A DNA stretch of 64,000 nt from assembly GCA_973895155.1 (NCBI GenBank), contig OZ316891.1, positions 19,530,001 through 19,594,000 on the forward strand, given 5' to 3'. The notes under the pieces were generated by a model, which searched no databases, had not been told where the DNA came from, and saw only the letters and a program-made list of their open reading frames with translations. Position 1 is the stretch's first letter. Each line of letters starts with the position of its first letter. The DNA is from Marsupella aquatica (taxonomy: Eukaryota > Marchantiophyta). The position numbers and the translations under genes are program-made. Positions 38,611 through 49,700 of the stretch are shown piece by piece.

Positions 38611-39015
38611 TATGGAAATTACCAAAATACCCTCAATTACAAATTGCCAAATTTACCAAAACACCTTCAACTTTAGACAAGTTACAAAAAACTTTCTCTC
38701 AATTCTCTCGATGCAAGTGTCCCTTATGCCACCGTCTCCTGTCACTATCTTTAAAAGTAATAACCCAAAACTCAGTTGCCATGCAATTTGCACTCTTTGC
38801 ATATAGCGTCATCAAATTAAAGACTATAATTAATGACTATAATACAAGGTTGTGCCTTTTTATGAAGTGGTTGTCATTCAAATTTGCAATTCCAAAAAAA
38901 GAAGGAATCAATAAACAGAAAACATAACACAAAAATAAATTAAATATAACGTGAACCTAAAAGACTGAAACCTTTTCACACAAAAAGGAATCAAATGGTG
39001 GCAACAAAAAATGGT

Positions 39016-39374
39016 AGCACGAGACTCAATCTCGATGCACATTGATGGCCCCTAATCGTATGCTAATGGCACTAGGAGGTTTCGGGCAGTTTAGGCTGCC
39101 ACGTCGCCTGCCCCAACAGGGACACCCTTGAAGGCGCCCCTGCACCGGCCCTGCACCTCCGCTCATGCCAGGCCCTAAAGCCCGCGCCTCATGGGCCCCG
39201 ACCCTGAACCTAAAGGCCCCGGGCCCTGCACCTTCCCGTCATGCCTCCCTCCCGTCGCGACTTCCACCCCGTCGCTACACAACTTCCCGTCGCCACACAA
39301 CACCCCGTCCCGTCGCCGCACAACACGAAAATACGCCCTCCCCTACGATTTCAAAATCGCCATGAGGTCGCAAT
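39016..39374 (+). repeat. left terminal inverted repeat of the MULE
   Basis: It starts AGCACGAGACTC. It matches the reverse complement of 49,155-49,502 almost base for base, apart from a ~11-base insertion (extra CGGCCCTGCAC) and a few substitutions. It is very GC-rich and holds a phased CCCGTCGC array. Confidence 0.95.
39235..39316 (+). promoter_or_regulatory. phased CCCGTC(GC) array in the left TIR, possible transposase-binding sites
   Basis: CCCGTC occurs at 39,235, 39,251, 39,268, 39,286, 39,304 and 39,309, most followed by GC, at 16-18 base spacing. The array is repeated in inverted orientation in the right TIR. Regular subterminal repeats are a common form of transposase-binding site; binding here is inference. 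Confidence 0.5.
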
Positions 39375-39453
39375 GGCGTGCACTCTGTGGCAGCAAAATC
39401 CGACGCATTTGTAAGTGTGTGTTCGTGCTTTGCACGAGCAATTGCTGGATACC

Positions 39454-42400
39454 ATGGAGTTTGAGGATCTTGATATGGCACCTAATGAGCTGGGAAGGGA
39501 TGACAACGAGAAATATGTGGATCCTTCAAGCACGGGGCGTAGCACACTTGTGGTCGAAGATTTATTGCCGAAGACAGCTGAAGTCCAAGCTCAAGCTTCC
39601 ACTAGAGGGCCGCTGACTTTTGCAGACCTGCAAGAGAGGATGCAGGTTTTTCGGGATGCAATGAACCACCATTGGAGTCCAATGTGCAAAATCTACAACG
39701 GGAGAAGGAGTTTGCAGAAAGGGACAAGGAGAATCAACAAGGTGAGCAATTCACTCCAACGATCGAGACTGAAATGAAAGTCAAGCCTGGAGCGAAGAGT
39801 GAGTCTCGTGACTGTGATCGGCCCATTCCGCAACTGAAGAAGTGCTTTCATGAGAATTATAAGTGTGACAGAATTCAATATCCTCCCCTGGGTGAATTCG
39901 ATGCTACAAAATTGCAATGGTTTGGGGCAAGGGCAGACTTTGCGTGGATTCCTCAGAACCGATTGAATGACTTTATTTGGGGAGAAAACATGAGAAAGGG
40001 TTTCCATACACAATTCTCCGTTCGCAAATCCCATGAGCATAAGATAAATGGAGTCGGGCCTCTTGAGAAGACGGTCACCTAGTACAATTGCTGCTTTGGC
40101 CTAGAAGACAAGCGCCGTTGGAAGGATGTCCTAGGAAACAAAGTTCCAGAGAACCTGAGCTGCAAAGAAGGGGGCGTCTACCTCAAAAAGAAAACTATCA
40201 CAGGTAAATGTTTCTCCATGTCCCCATGCACATCACGTTCTGCAAGTCTGGTTTGGAATATTTCTGACATTGTGTGGCAGGACACGAAGGACAATGTATT
40301 TGCTTTTTTGATTGAAGGACAAAGGTATTTGAACATGACTCACAAACAGTGTATTTGAACATGAACATTCTGTGTTGTCAAAATCCCCTAAACCGCGTCT
40401 TTATATTTGTAGGCCACTCCATGAAGCGAGGGTGCCGATGCAGTTTCTCAACAAGTCTATTTGTACAGCGTCCGGATGTTCTCCTCATACGTTGGGTACA
40501 TCGGGAGCACCGCGACGGAGATGGGCTCATTTGCCATGGTTTGGAGGACACATCCGCATATGCAGCAAACTGCCACATAGCCCCTCGCATTTCCATCAAA
40601 CTAAGGGCTAAACTAGAACGATATTTAAGAGCTGGGTTGTCAGCGAAGGCTATTATCAGGGCGCACTTTGATGAGGTTGCTGTGAAATGGCGAAAAGATC
40701 ACCCAGATTCGAATGCAGACGTTATATTTAGCAGAGACATGCAACTCACGCCAAAAGACATTTGGATAGTGAGAGAGGCAATGCGTCGAAGACAACCATT
40801 TTACACAACATACGACGCAACTGGTGTTCACAATTGGGTCCTACAAAACAAGTCAGATGTATTGTTTTACCAGCCCCAAGTAAAATCTGACGACCAACCC
40901 TTCATCTTGGCATGGTGTACCGATTGGCAAAGGAAAAAGTTGGCTCAGCTCGGTCACGACGGTGCTGTGGGCTTTGATGCCACATTTGGCACGAATCATT
41001 GTGGGGTAAATATTATTCACACTATACAATGTAGGTTTTCCAACATTCCATCCGTGCTGACCGGATTAACACAACCACAATGCCTAATTTCTGCTTTGAA
41101 TTGTTCCAATGTGCAGTTCCCGTTTTACACCGTTGTGGTGTTCGACAAATTTCAGAATGCAATCCCTGTTGCATTTGCAGTCCTCCAGAGGTACACAACA
41201 TTGCAAGTCACTACAGTATTGATAAACCTCAAAGGAGCTGCAAACCAGAAGAGATCAGATATGGGCAACGACATTCCATGGCAGCCAAATTGTTGGATGA
41301 TTGATGTCGCAGATGAGGAGCAAATTGCCATAACGTAATGCTCCCATCCCCAAAATTGCCTCTGATTTCATTCTATTTCATTATCGACATCCACATATTT
41401 GTTAATCGAGACTGCCTTGCATGTTGCCTCACAGCAATGTCTTCCCGAATGTTCCCATCACCTTTTGTACGTGGCATGTGAGGAGGGCCTGGACCAAGAA
41501 TATCATCTGGAAGGTTTTTTGTCCATTTGCAAAGGCTCAAATCAATGCAGACCTTGGGACCTTGATGTATTCTGATGGAACAGGTATGTTCTATTTCAAT
41601 TTCATGTTCTATTTCAATTCCATTGAAAGCAAAATTGTCCGGGTTTGTGCATCTTAAAACACCTGAACAAATGCATAATTATTTCCTGTGTTCATGCGCA
41701 GACCTTCAAGCAGAGTCTCAATCTTTTATGGACCGATGGAGGGAGACTCAACCAACTTTTGTTGCTTACTACAAGAGGGAGTGGCATGAAAAGATAAATC
41801 GTTGGGTTGTGAAAGTAAGATTGTACAGACACTCTAATCAGAACACTAATGGTGGAATTGAGAGATGGCACCATACTCTCAAAGTGGAATTGAAGGCTGA
41901 TAAAAGTACCATCAATGGAAGGACTATCCCATGGTTGGTTGAGAAGTTGAAAGCTATTGAAAACCACTATTGGTGCATGTCCGCGGACAAATTCTAGGGA
42001 CGCCTCCGAAACAAGACTGTAGAGCACCATGTACACAAATGCATGAATAGAGCCGTCCGGATCCCCGATAACTTTGGAGTAAAGTAACATCATCAGTTAT
42101 CTGTCATTTCCATCAGTCAACCTAATATCAGTCGCCACATCATCTCAGAGAGGCCGCCAAGATGCGGCGCCGAAAAAAAATGCGAAAAATTTTGATGGAG
42201 AAAAAAAAACTTTTTTTGAAATTTTTTTCACTATGGGTGTCCATACCGTACGGATATCGCTTCTCGGCGGGGTCAGCCGAGATGGTCAGATGTCCGTACT
42301 GTACGGTCATCGAATTTCGGCAGAATTTTTTTCAAAATTTTTTTTTTATGAAATTTTCAAGAAAATAATTTTAAATTTTTTTTTTTCCATTTTTTTTGTT

Positions 42401-43962
42401 CGCTCGCCGATCTCGGCGAGGTCAGCTGAGATTGAGTCAATCTCAGCTGCCTAGCTGAGATGCGTGGAAGTGCAAAGTCGTCATCTCAGCGGCTCAGCTG
42501 AGATTCAAAAAAAATTCAGCAAAAAAAACTGATAACTGATGATCCTCGCTACCCCATAACTTTGTCACACTTTTTGATTCTGGAAAAAGCAAGTGTGCAT
42601 CTGTAAAAAGTACTTCAGATAAATACAGTGGGATGAAAGAACATGTTGTCACAGATTGGAATAACGACTCATGTTCCTGTACCTGCGGATGTTCAGTCAA
42701 GGGCAATGCTTGCAAGCACCAGGTAACCTCCGCTCCAATTGGCCACTTTTCCAGTTTTCTGTACGTCTCATCACTTCTGCCAACGATGTGCAATTTACTA
42801 ATTTGTCTCATATATTGTGCAGATTAAGGTGTTGCTCATGACAAACACCATGACTCAATTGGATGTTCTCACTCAACTTGGTACAAAGCTTGGTACTTTT
42901 TGTGGAGGGCTCGATGTCTTCCAGAACATTCACAACGGGGACCAAGCCCCAATTACCAATGTTGGAGATGTAACTCTTTCCTATGACGACAAGGAATTCT
43001 GGGAGGAAGAACCTGCCCAGGTTGAATTGGCTCCTGTCTTGCCTCCACTGGATGAGTTCATAAGTGTTCTCAATAAAGCTTATGAGACTATTTCATACCG
43101 CCCATCACTGGCAATACAGGGCCTGAAAGAGTTGAAGGTTTGGTGTGAGTCATTGCAAACTAGGGAAGCACAATAGAATGTAACCAGGTTGGAACGGGAT
43201 TCAAGTCCATTGGAGGCGCTAGTTCCAAATGCACAATCCAACATCTCTACCGTCCCCAAACCTGGATGGGTTGACAAGCTCATGAAGGGGAGGCAGAAGA
43301 GGAAACCAAACGTGACGGACGCAGCGGATGCCAACGCCCCAATGATGCAGCATAATGCCCCCGAAAAACTGCAAATAAAGAGAAAGGGCAGACCCGTATC
43401 ATTCCAAGGAAAATTTGACAAGCTTGCTGTTGATGCACTGCAGGGCATGCTGGATGCAGTGAACGACAAGGATTACACATCACAAGCGATGAACGCAAAA
43501 CAAGGTGAGTTGCCTTTTGTTTATTTCAATGGCATGACGATGATTTATGTCACTACATATTTAGTTGTGGTGTCGTGGAGTGCAGGGTTTGTACGAGACA
43601 CACAGGGAGCGCCAAAGAAACCACGGGGAAGGTCCGAAAAATGCAAGGCGAGTACTGCAATACAACGATCCACCACTATAACGCGTACACAACAACCATC
43701 AAAACAAAGGAAGAGCCGCGCTGCTCCTCCATACCCTGCTCATGAAGTGGCCAAAGCTTGCTCACAGTCGTCGGTGTTAAGTGAACCTCTGACTCCTAGG
43801 CAATCTCAAGTTATTGGTAGCATCCAAATTGGATGTAGCCAAACGTGGGCGATGTCTCCCAATTTCACTCAACTTTTGGATGCCTTCTCTGCTGGTGCGA
43901 AACGTGATATTATTGTCCCCACCTCAATACCGGATGGCGAAATTGTGTCTATATCAGATTAG
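39454..43962 (+). pseudogene. MULE transposase (mudrA/FAR1-related, SWIM finger), decayed
   Basis: It should bind the TIRs and catalyse cut-and-paste transposition. Pieces in order: N-terminal part with a coiled coil (TFADLQERMQVFRDAMNHH) and a WRKY/FAR1-like start (YNCCFGLEDKRRW, 40,083 on); HSMKRGCRC; a KLRAKLERYLRAGLSAKAI block; DDE-type core with GFDATFGTN (near 40,970) and PFYTVVVFDKFQNAIPVAFAV (41,118 on); FCTWHVRRAW; SNQNTNGGIERWHHTLK with the likely catalytic Glu; SWIM zinc finger CSCTCGCSVKGNACKH (42,668-42,716); C-terminus with a PKKPRGR AT-hook-like patch. Apparent introns include 41,008-41,117, 41,592-41,700 and 42,083-~42,590. Damage: a frameshift near 39,670 and in-frame TAG codons at 40,080, 41,995 and 43,174, with good coding sequence continuing after each. 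The ATG at 39,454 is the first in-frame ATG after the left TIR. Confidence 0.9.
42090..42543. mobile_element. foldback/MITE-like insertion in a transposase intron
   Basis: ATCATCAGTTATC at 42,090 is matched by the inverted GATAACTGATGAT at about 42,531, enclosing ~430 bases. The interior holds several copies of the palindromic words CTCAGCTGAGAT and TCGGC...GCCGA, plus long A and T runs. It lies between an apparent donor (AAA|GTAACA, 42,083) and the SWIM-finger exon, so it is probably spliced out with the intron. No target duplication is clear. Confidence 0.5.
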
Positions 43963-44804
43963 AATAGTTTATTAGTATGGCACATAATGTTCCAAGTTTT
44001 CATTATACAATGTTTCAATCCGGTTTTGAATCATCAGTAAAGTCCTGTGGACATTTCATTCTATCTGGTATGATGTACCTGCGCTACTTTGGTGCGAATT
44101 GTTGCACTTGCGCTATGAAATTCGCACACTGCAAAATGAGGTTTATGCTGAATAGTCAATTGTGCGCACACAGTGTATTTGAAAGGATGTGTTGTTTCAG
44201 CTGACCATTCCAAATTTTAGTGAATCTTGGCAATCCACTGGGTTGAAGTGTTCAAGGTGAAGGATCCTGAGTCGGGACATTGGACATTTTCGGTACTTGG
44301 CTTGTATTGTTGTGTACAATAACACGGGTCATCTCATTCAATTTGAAGCTTTAAACCCATCCCAAATTTCTAACATTGCATGCCATTTCTAACACTCGGC
44401 AATGCAAGGATAATGTTCGTCCCTGCTAATATGTTAAGAGTGTTTGGACACTTTTCCAGGTCCGCGAAATACATTGCAAATACAATCTGCACAACTGAAA
44501 AATGCTTTATGTATGCCAAGAGCACACTGTACAACATTTGCAGAGTTCTTCAAATTGCCTAAGTAACAGTGACACTGTTCAAAAATGATTGTCAACAATA
44601 ATGCTCCCTAGTTTAAGCACGACATCTTCAGCACAATCATGTACCGGATTTGCATTGCCCACATGAGGTACAAGCTCGTGACATTCAGAGGACAAGGCCG
44701 GGCAACTTGGAAACAGATCAAGTACCATGTCCGAGAGTGGCACCTCTTCTCTCAATATACTGTCAATGCCATCAGCCATTTCATCTAGGATCTTTCAAAT
44801 CTGA
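43963..44804. other. region between the convergent MULE genes
   Basis: This holds the 3' ends of the transposase and of the leftward accessory gene. A further 66-codon open stretch on the minus strand (44,779-44,579, starting DGIDSILREEVPLSDMV) may be the last part of that accessory gene beyond a stop at 44,805, but I could not join them by a plausible intron. Confidence 0.4.
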
Positions 44805-47783
44805 CTAGTTGCGGACTTGCACATTACCACACAGGCCATCCACAAATGCTGTACTGTTGGGAAAAGTTTGGGGCTGGTCTTCTGACACCACAATTGAGGG
44901 TGGGACATGTGATAGAGGCGAAGTCCCCCCCACAGGACAAACAACATCTTCACTGCAACTATCCCCAACCATTGTTGCATACGCTTCAGTCACTTTGTAG
45001 GATAGCTTGGCTTCTTTCTCCGGGAGTGGCAGTTGTGACAACGAGCATAATCCAATACAAGCAGAAAAAGCAAGTGGGTGATGAGCCAAATCCATTCCAT
45101 CATTCTCCACATCATTCCCAACATCATTCCCACCTTGGTGGGCCTCGGGCAGAACGCAATCATCAATGTCCCCATTGCAATTGATTGTTCCATTCGGGTG
45201 AACAATCCAAACCCGTTGTTGAGCAAGGTCCGTTCTCCGGTTTTCTTCTGGCGGGCTGAAATTGTCATCATTGCTTGGAACGGGTGCTTCGAAGGTGTCA
45301 TTGACACTGTCTGAATGCAATGGCCAATTTGGTTCAAGAACAAAACCGGCACCACTACATGGATGATAAACTGCAATTGCAAGTGCATCCTGCTGGAGAA
45401 ATTCGTCCATCTTCGCGCGTTTGAAGTTTGCCTGTTCTTGTTCCTCCATCTTCTTTCGCTTGCACTCCACCTGCTCTTCCTCTAGACGGTCTTGTTTTTG
45501 GATCCACTGACTTGTTGCAGGGTCGTCAGGCAATTGCCACTGAGGGGCAAATTTATCAAATACTGGGACTTCATCACCTGCCACGGGTGATACGGCTTCT
45601 TCAGTTGCGAGTGATGCTGGTATTTCCTGCATTTTTTGGAGGTTTTGCACCTTGTTGTTACGCAAAGCTTTCGACTCTTCTCCTTAGGAGCGGGTCCACC
45701 ATCATCTGAAGTGTCGATCCAAACGCTGTCCTTTACAACCTGCAAGTTGAACAAAACATTACTGCCAGTGCAATACAAGGAAGCTCAATTCAGATAACGC
45801 AACTTAAATTACAAAGGTGGATGTAAATACTTAAGGATTCATACCTGCAATCTAGCCTCTACATCGGTGCATCCCTTGAACGCCGAGTATGACTTCACAA
45901 GATTACCTAGAGTTGTAGCGCAACTCTTTGGTTTTGCCTTAGCTTTCCATGATTGGTACTCAATCTCGGCCTTCACCTCGTACAGACCCCATCCGTGCTT
46001 GGTTTCCCATAGAAGAACGTCCTTTTTTTTTAAGCCAACCAATTGCATCTTCACAAATAGATTTTCTATGTGTTGCCAATGCAACTGTGAGGTGTGGAGC
46101 ATGACTAGCCGTGGCTGACGCACTATGAAATATTGCACCAAGCACAGTCCCTGCAGAATGCAGTGTCGCGAGGTCGTGTTTGTCCAAATGACAATGTAAC
46201 CCTGCCTCAATTTCCTTCAACAACGTATCAGTCCAAGCACCAGCAGAAGCACTTGAGTGGCATAGAGACAACAACTCCACCAGTTGAGAGAAATCTTTCA
46301 CTATCAACAAACTATTCCAAGGGTCGTAACCAAGACTAGGCATGACATGCTTCAGCAGAGTAATGAGTAATCCTTCCTCTATCACAATTGGACGAGGATG
46401 TTTTAGGAGGTTGTCTTCGAAATTAGTCACCCAGCGTTTGAATATACTGGCCCTGCATGCCAAGAAAATCCAGAATGGCAATAGTCTGATTAATGTCAGA
46501 AATGCACCTTACACAAATATCGAATGGCATTAGTGTGGATGATGTCGGAAATGTTACACAATGTGGATGAGTAATTTGTGTCAGATTTACCTCATTCTAT
46601 ACTTTGCTTGGCTCCACCTGGCTCTCATGGATCCCCTGGCCTCATAGTATGAAGTGCTGACAACCGCGCCTGGTTGCTTCCTCCTCCTTGCATTGTAGAG
46701 CTGACGTCTTTCTTCGGACTCGCTATCAAGGGTATACAAGGACATAGAAGTCCCACTTGATATCAGCCCATGCTTTTTGAAAACATGGTTGCCAAAGGTC
46801 CTCTCTGTTTTAAACACTCGATTTTTGCAAGGTGCAACTTTGCAAACCACTGCGTTTGCAAACAAGGTATAATGCTCGCCCTCCACTGCATTGCCATGTT
46901 GAGACTTCTGCTTTGCTACCTGCAATGAATTTTCTGAGTGAGCATGCCATGGCATAATTAAATTGCGATAGACAGTGTATTTGAAAAGTGGAGCCCAACA
47001 TTGGGTCCGACAATCCATAAAGAATTCACCTTAGTGGCATCGACCTTGTGTGTAGTTCTCCATGAGATCGGTCCATGTTCCGTTTCGTTGCTGTCTGGAA
47101 ACTCTTTTGAATCATCACCTTCAGAAGTACTTTGCATGACATCGTTGTCAATGCAATCCTTTGATGCCTTCTTTGCGTGCGCCCTTAAAGTAGATGCTGT
47201 CCTTCGGCCTTTGCTGTGTGTATCCTTATACATAGTTTGTCGAGTAACCCGGGTATGAGGTGCTTTCTCAGCGGCCGCGGATTTCAAGGATGGTAACTTC
47301 ACCAAAGAACGACGTGAGGGTCTCCTAGGCTTGGAGGGAGGCAAAAAATCTTCTTCGGACTCGGATTCTGTTTCGGGCTCTTTTAACGAAACTTTGGGCT
47401 TGTTTTGCCGCAGGGTAGACTTCTGAGTCGGCGGCATATCAAATGTCATGTCCTGAGCCACATCATCCCCCTGCATGCGACAGGTTCGGGCAAGTAGAAG
47501 CTGCAATTAAAGGAAACACGACGTGCAGTAATGAGGTTGGGGCTTTGAACTTTAGGAATAAACACTAAGTAAGATATTGCATTACCCTAATGTGCGCCAG
47601 TGGAGTACATGACTCCCTTGTATTGAGCGTGTACAATGGCATGGTACTATGATGCGCAAAACGAGCAGTCGCATTACCCTAATGTTTTGCTCACACAAAG
47701 TTTTGTAACACTACAAGAATGTGAAATGTGGCATTAGCGTAAGCTGTGGTTAGTACCTGCTTGTTCTTCTTAGTGCTACCCAT
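44805..47783 (-). pseudogene. MULE accessory gene with basic region and C2H2-type finger, two frameshifts
   Basis: Not a family I recognise. Minus-strand exons join in phase: 47,783-47,757 (ATG; MGSTKKNKQ), 47,500-47,030, 46,919-46,591, 46,452-45,845, then 45,739 onward. Exon 2 is acidic then strongly basic (PPSKPRRPSRRSL), a likely DNA-contacting tail. Exon 3 has a finger CKVAPCKNRVFKTERTFGNH followed by VFKKH (C-X4-C-X13-H-X4-H). Exon 4 is a helical domain without a match (LLKHVMPSLGYDPWNSLLIV). The last part has a charged helix (RLEEEQVECKRKKMEEQEQA) and an acidic tail. A nine-A run in the coding sense near 46,030 carries one base too many for the downstream frame, and a second frame break lies near 45,680. 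If both are genuine the protein is truncated. It may assist transposition as other MULE accessory proteins do. Confidence 0.6.
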
Positions 47784-48147
47784 GATTGGACGGGATATTT
47801 CAGTAAAACAACGCCTTATTCTTGCCAGTCAACCGCAAACTGCAATGAGTCAGTTCCCACGACGGGTCACACATATCTGCAAAACTCTATTATGTATTTG
47901 TTGTGAGCCTAAACCAAAGACAGTCACATGTGTATTTGTTACATGTGTATTTGTTGACAATAGTGTAAGCATTGTACAAATCCAGGAAAACATGAACCAA
48001 TTTCAGTTTCAATATTCATGTACTGCTCGCATGAAGAGCGGGCTCGATTACATTGTGGGAAAAATGAGGCGAAGGGTTTAAGGCCAAAATTTTGCCAGAG
48101 AACAACCACTATACCACAACACTATGATGTCTATGGATAATCTACTC

Positions 48148-49071
48148 TTATGGGCGGCGGGACGAGTAAAAATCTAGTGATGCACTGAAGGCATCTGCTA
48201 GTCGCTTAACAACAGACATCATATTCCCATTGTCATCTACAACCTCGCTGCTTGATTCATCATAAACTCCACTGGCGCCTTCGGATGTCTGTAGTGATGG
48301 CGATGAGCCTGTCTTGTATTGTGTGCCTTCCTTGGAGCTTGTAGCTTGCGCAAGAAATGGTGTTGTAGGAACAACCACCCGCGGTGGAGTAATTTCAAGA
48401 GGACTAGGTGGGATGGCTGAAGGCGACGTGACCCTTGATTTTGTTGGAGTGCTCTGTTGCACACCGCGCCTGGGCGTCAACGATGGCTGCCAAATATGGC
48501 TATGTGCCATAATGCTCTGGGCGGAAATGATTTCAAGCTCCTGCAGATGAGCAAAACCTTGCGTCACCCTGATTGTAACATTAACAACCGGCAGGTCCTT
48601 AATACATTCGTGCACCAACAGAAATTGGTCAGCGGCATCCATAGCAGCCAAATCGGATGCAGACGTCTGCAATAGATTAGTCGCTGCATCCCAAATAGAA
48701 GCACGTAATGCAGGCGTGCGACAATTCATTTGTAAAGTGTCATCTGAGACAATGAGCTGAAAACGGAACATGTGCACATAATTTCCATTAACCCGGGAAT
48801 CGTGCAGACAATGCTTATGATCTGGTCCTTCAATGGACACCTTACACATTCCTCCCACGGTTCTTTGAGTGCATCCATGGTAAGTAAACTTCCTGGGAAA
48901 CGGGTTCGGAGCTGCAAAATTAAGAATTTGAACGTGCATTGGACCTACGAGCAACGTATGTCTGTCCTGAACAGCACGATGAACATCAGTCAAAGTCATC
49001 ATTTCACTCGCAGATGATTCAGGCTGAAAGACTTGCCTGGATTTGCCAATCTCCAATCTCTCACCGCCCTT
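48148..49071 (-). CDS. MULE accessory gene, RPA70 C-terminal OB-fold-like protein
   Basis: A continuous ~300-residue frame just inside the right TIR, reading leftward. The central ~150 residues follow the pattern of the zinc-ribbon OB fold at the C-terminus of replication protein A large subunits: Y-x2-C (YHGCTQRT), GMCKVSIEG, a C/H cluster (HKHCLHD), then a strand MFRFQLIVSDDTLQ, a helix ASIWDAATNLLQTSASDLAA, and strands VVNVTIRVTQGF / LQELEIISAQ. RPA-C binds single-stranded DNA and other RPA subunits. The remainder is Ser/Thr/Pro-rich with a short acidic end. The first in-frame ATG pair is at 49,002-48,997; an upstream exon ending near 49,072 is likely because the frame opens right after an AG. 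The RPA link is judged from the motif order only. No frame damage is visible. Confidence 0.5.
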   Translation of the reverse strand, partial: KGGERLEIGKSRQVFQPESSASEMMTLTDVHRAVQDRHTLLVGPMHVQILNFAAPNPFPRKFTYHGCTQRTVGGMCKVSIEGPDHKHCLHDSRVNGNYVHMFRFQLIVSDDTLQMNCRTPALRASIWDAATNLLQTSASDLAAMDAADQFLLVHECIKDLPVVNVTIRVTQGFAHLQELEIISAQSIMAHSHIWQPSLTPRRGVQQSTPTKSRVTSPSAIPPSPLEITPPRVVVPTTPFLAQATSSKEGTQYKTGSSPSLQTSEGASGVYDESSSEVVDDNGNMMSVVKRLADAFSASLDFYSSRRP

Positions 49072-49154
49072 CTAAAGCTGCAAACAATCTGCGTAGAAGA
49101 TATGCGAGACAATGTCCACCTTGTTGTCGACCCTAAAATGAGACTGGAACTAGG

Positions 49155-49502
49155 ATTGCAACCTCATGGCGATTTTGAAATCGTAGGGGAGGGCATATTT
49201 TCGTGTTGTGCGGCGACGGGACGGGGTGTTGTGTGGCGACGGGAAGTTGTGTAGCGACGGGGTGGAAGTCGCGATGGGAGGGAGGCGTGACGGGAAGGTG
49301 CAGGGCCCAGGGCCTTTAGGTTCAGGGTCGGGGCCCATGAGGCGCGGGCTTTAGGGCCTGGCATGAGCGGAGGTGCAGGGGCGCCTTCAAGGGTGTCCCT
49401 GTTGGGGCAGGCGACGTGGCAGCCTAAACTGCCCGAAACCTCCTAATGCCATTAGCGTACGATTAGGGGCCATCAATGTGCATCGAGATTGAGTCTCGTG
49501 CT
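49155..49502 (-). repeat. right terminal inverted repeat of the MULE
   Basis: Reverse complement of the left TIR, ending CTCGTGCT. It includes the inverted CCCGTCGC array (seen as GCGACGGG). Confidence 0.95.
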
Positions 49503-49700
49503 TAATTACTAGTGTCAAGGAGGTCCTCACTTTATCATCATGCACAAGAAAACAATATTGATTGCATAATGTAATTATGAGAAAAAATTAATTGAATGGG
49601 GTCAAGCACAATAACTTTGGTACAAGGAGAGAGAAGTCATTATAATCTCATATCATCTATGAATCTTACATTTACAAACTCAAGAAAAAATGCGGACATA

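Larger units (their letters stand above)
34469..39015. other. intergenic region upstream of the Mutator-like element
   Basis: AT-rich DNA with no recognisable gene. Two direct copies of the dispersed repeat described at 14.9 kb lie at about 35,745-35,915 and 36,545-36,675. A GTGCAA/TTGCAC-rich stretch at 38.2-38.6 kb resembles 59.47-59.64 kb. Confidence 0.45.
39016..49502. mobile_element. Mutator-like element (MULE) with long TIRs, transposase and two accessory genes
   Basis: A ~10.5 kb element defined by inverted repeats at 39,016-39,374 and 49,155-49,502. It contains a mudrA/SWIM-type transposase reading rightward (39,454-43,962) and two genes reading leftward (48,148-49,071 and 44,805-47,783). 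The convergent layout, with a TIR just upstream of each outer gene, parallels MuDR of maize (mudrA and mudrB), although the accessory proteins are not recognisable as MURB. A 9-11 base target-site duplication is expected; the flanks (ATGGT before and TAATTACT after) do not show one. The coding regions carry stops and frameshifts, so this copy is probably inactive. Confidence 0.88.

Noticed and set aside
40080-43176. TAG stops as evidence of stop-codon recoding
   Set aside because: Plant nuclear genes use the standard code, and the host genes here end with normal stops. Methylation-driven decay explains the pattern.
44579-44779. 66-codon open frame as a separate gene
   Set aside because: It more likely belongs to the end of the C2H2 accessory gene, but no acceptable intron joins them. 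Left unassigned.
48148-49071. ULP1-type peptidase, as in known KI-MULEs
   Set aside because: No His-Asp-Cys catalytic pattern of C48 peptidases; the motif order suggests an OB fold instead.
39016-49502. Target-site duplication of the MULE
   Set aside because: The flanking bases do not show a 9-11 base repeat, so none is claimed.
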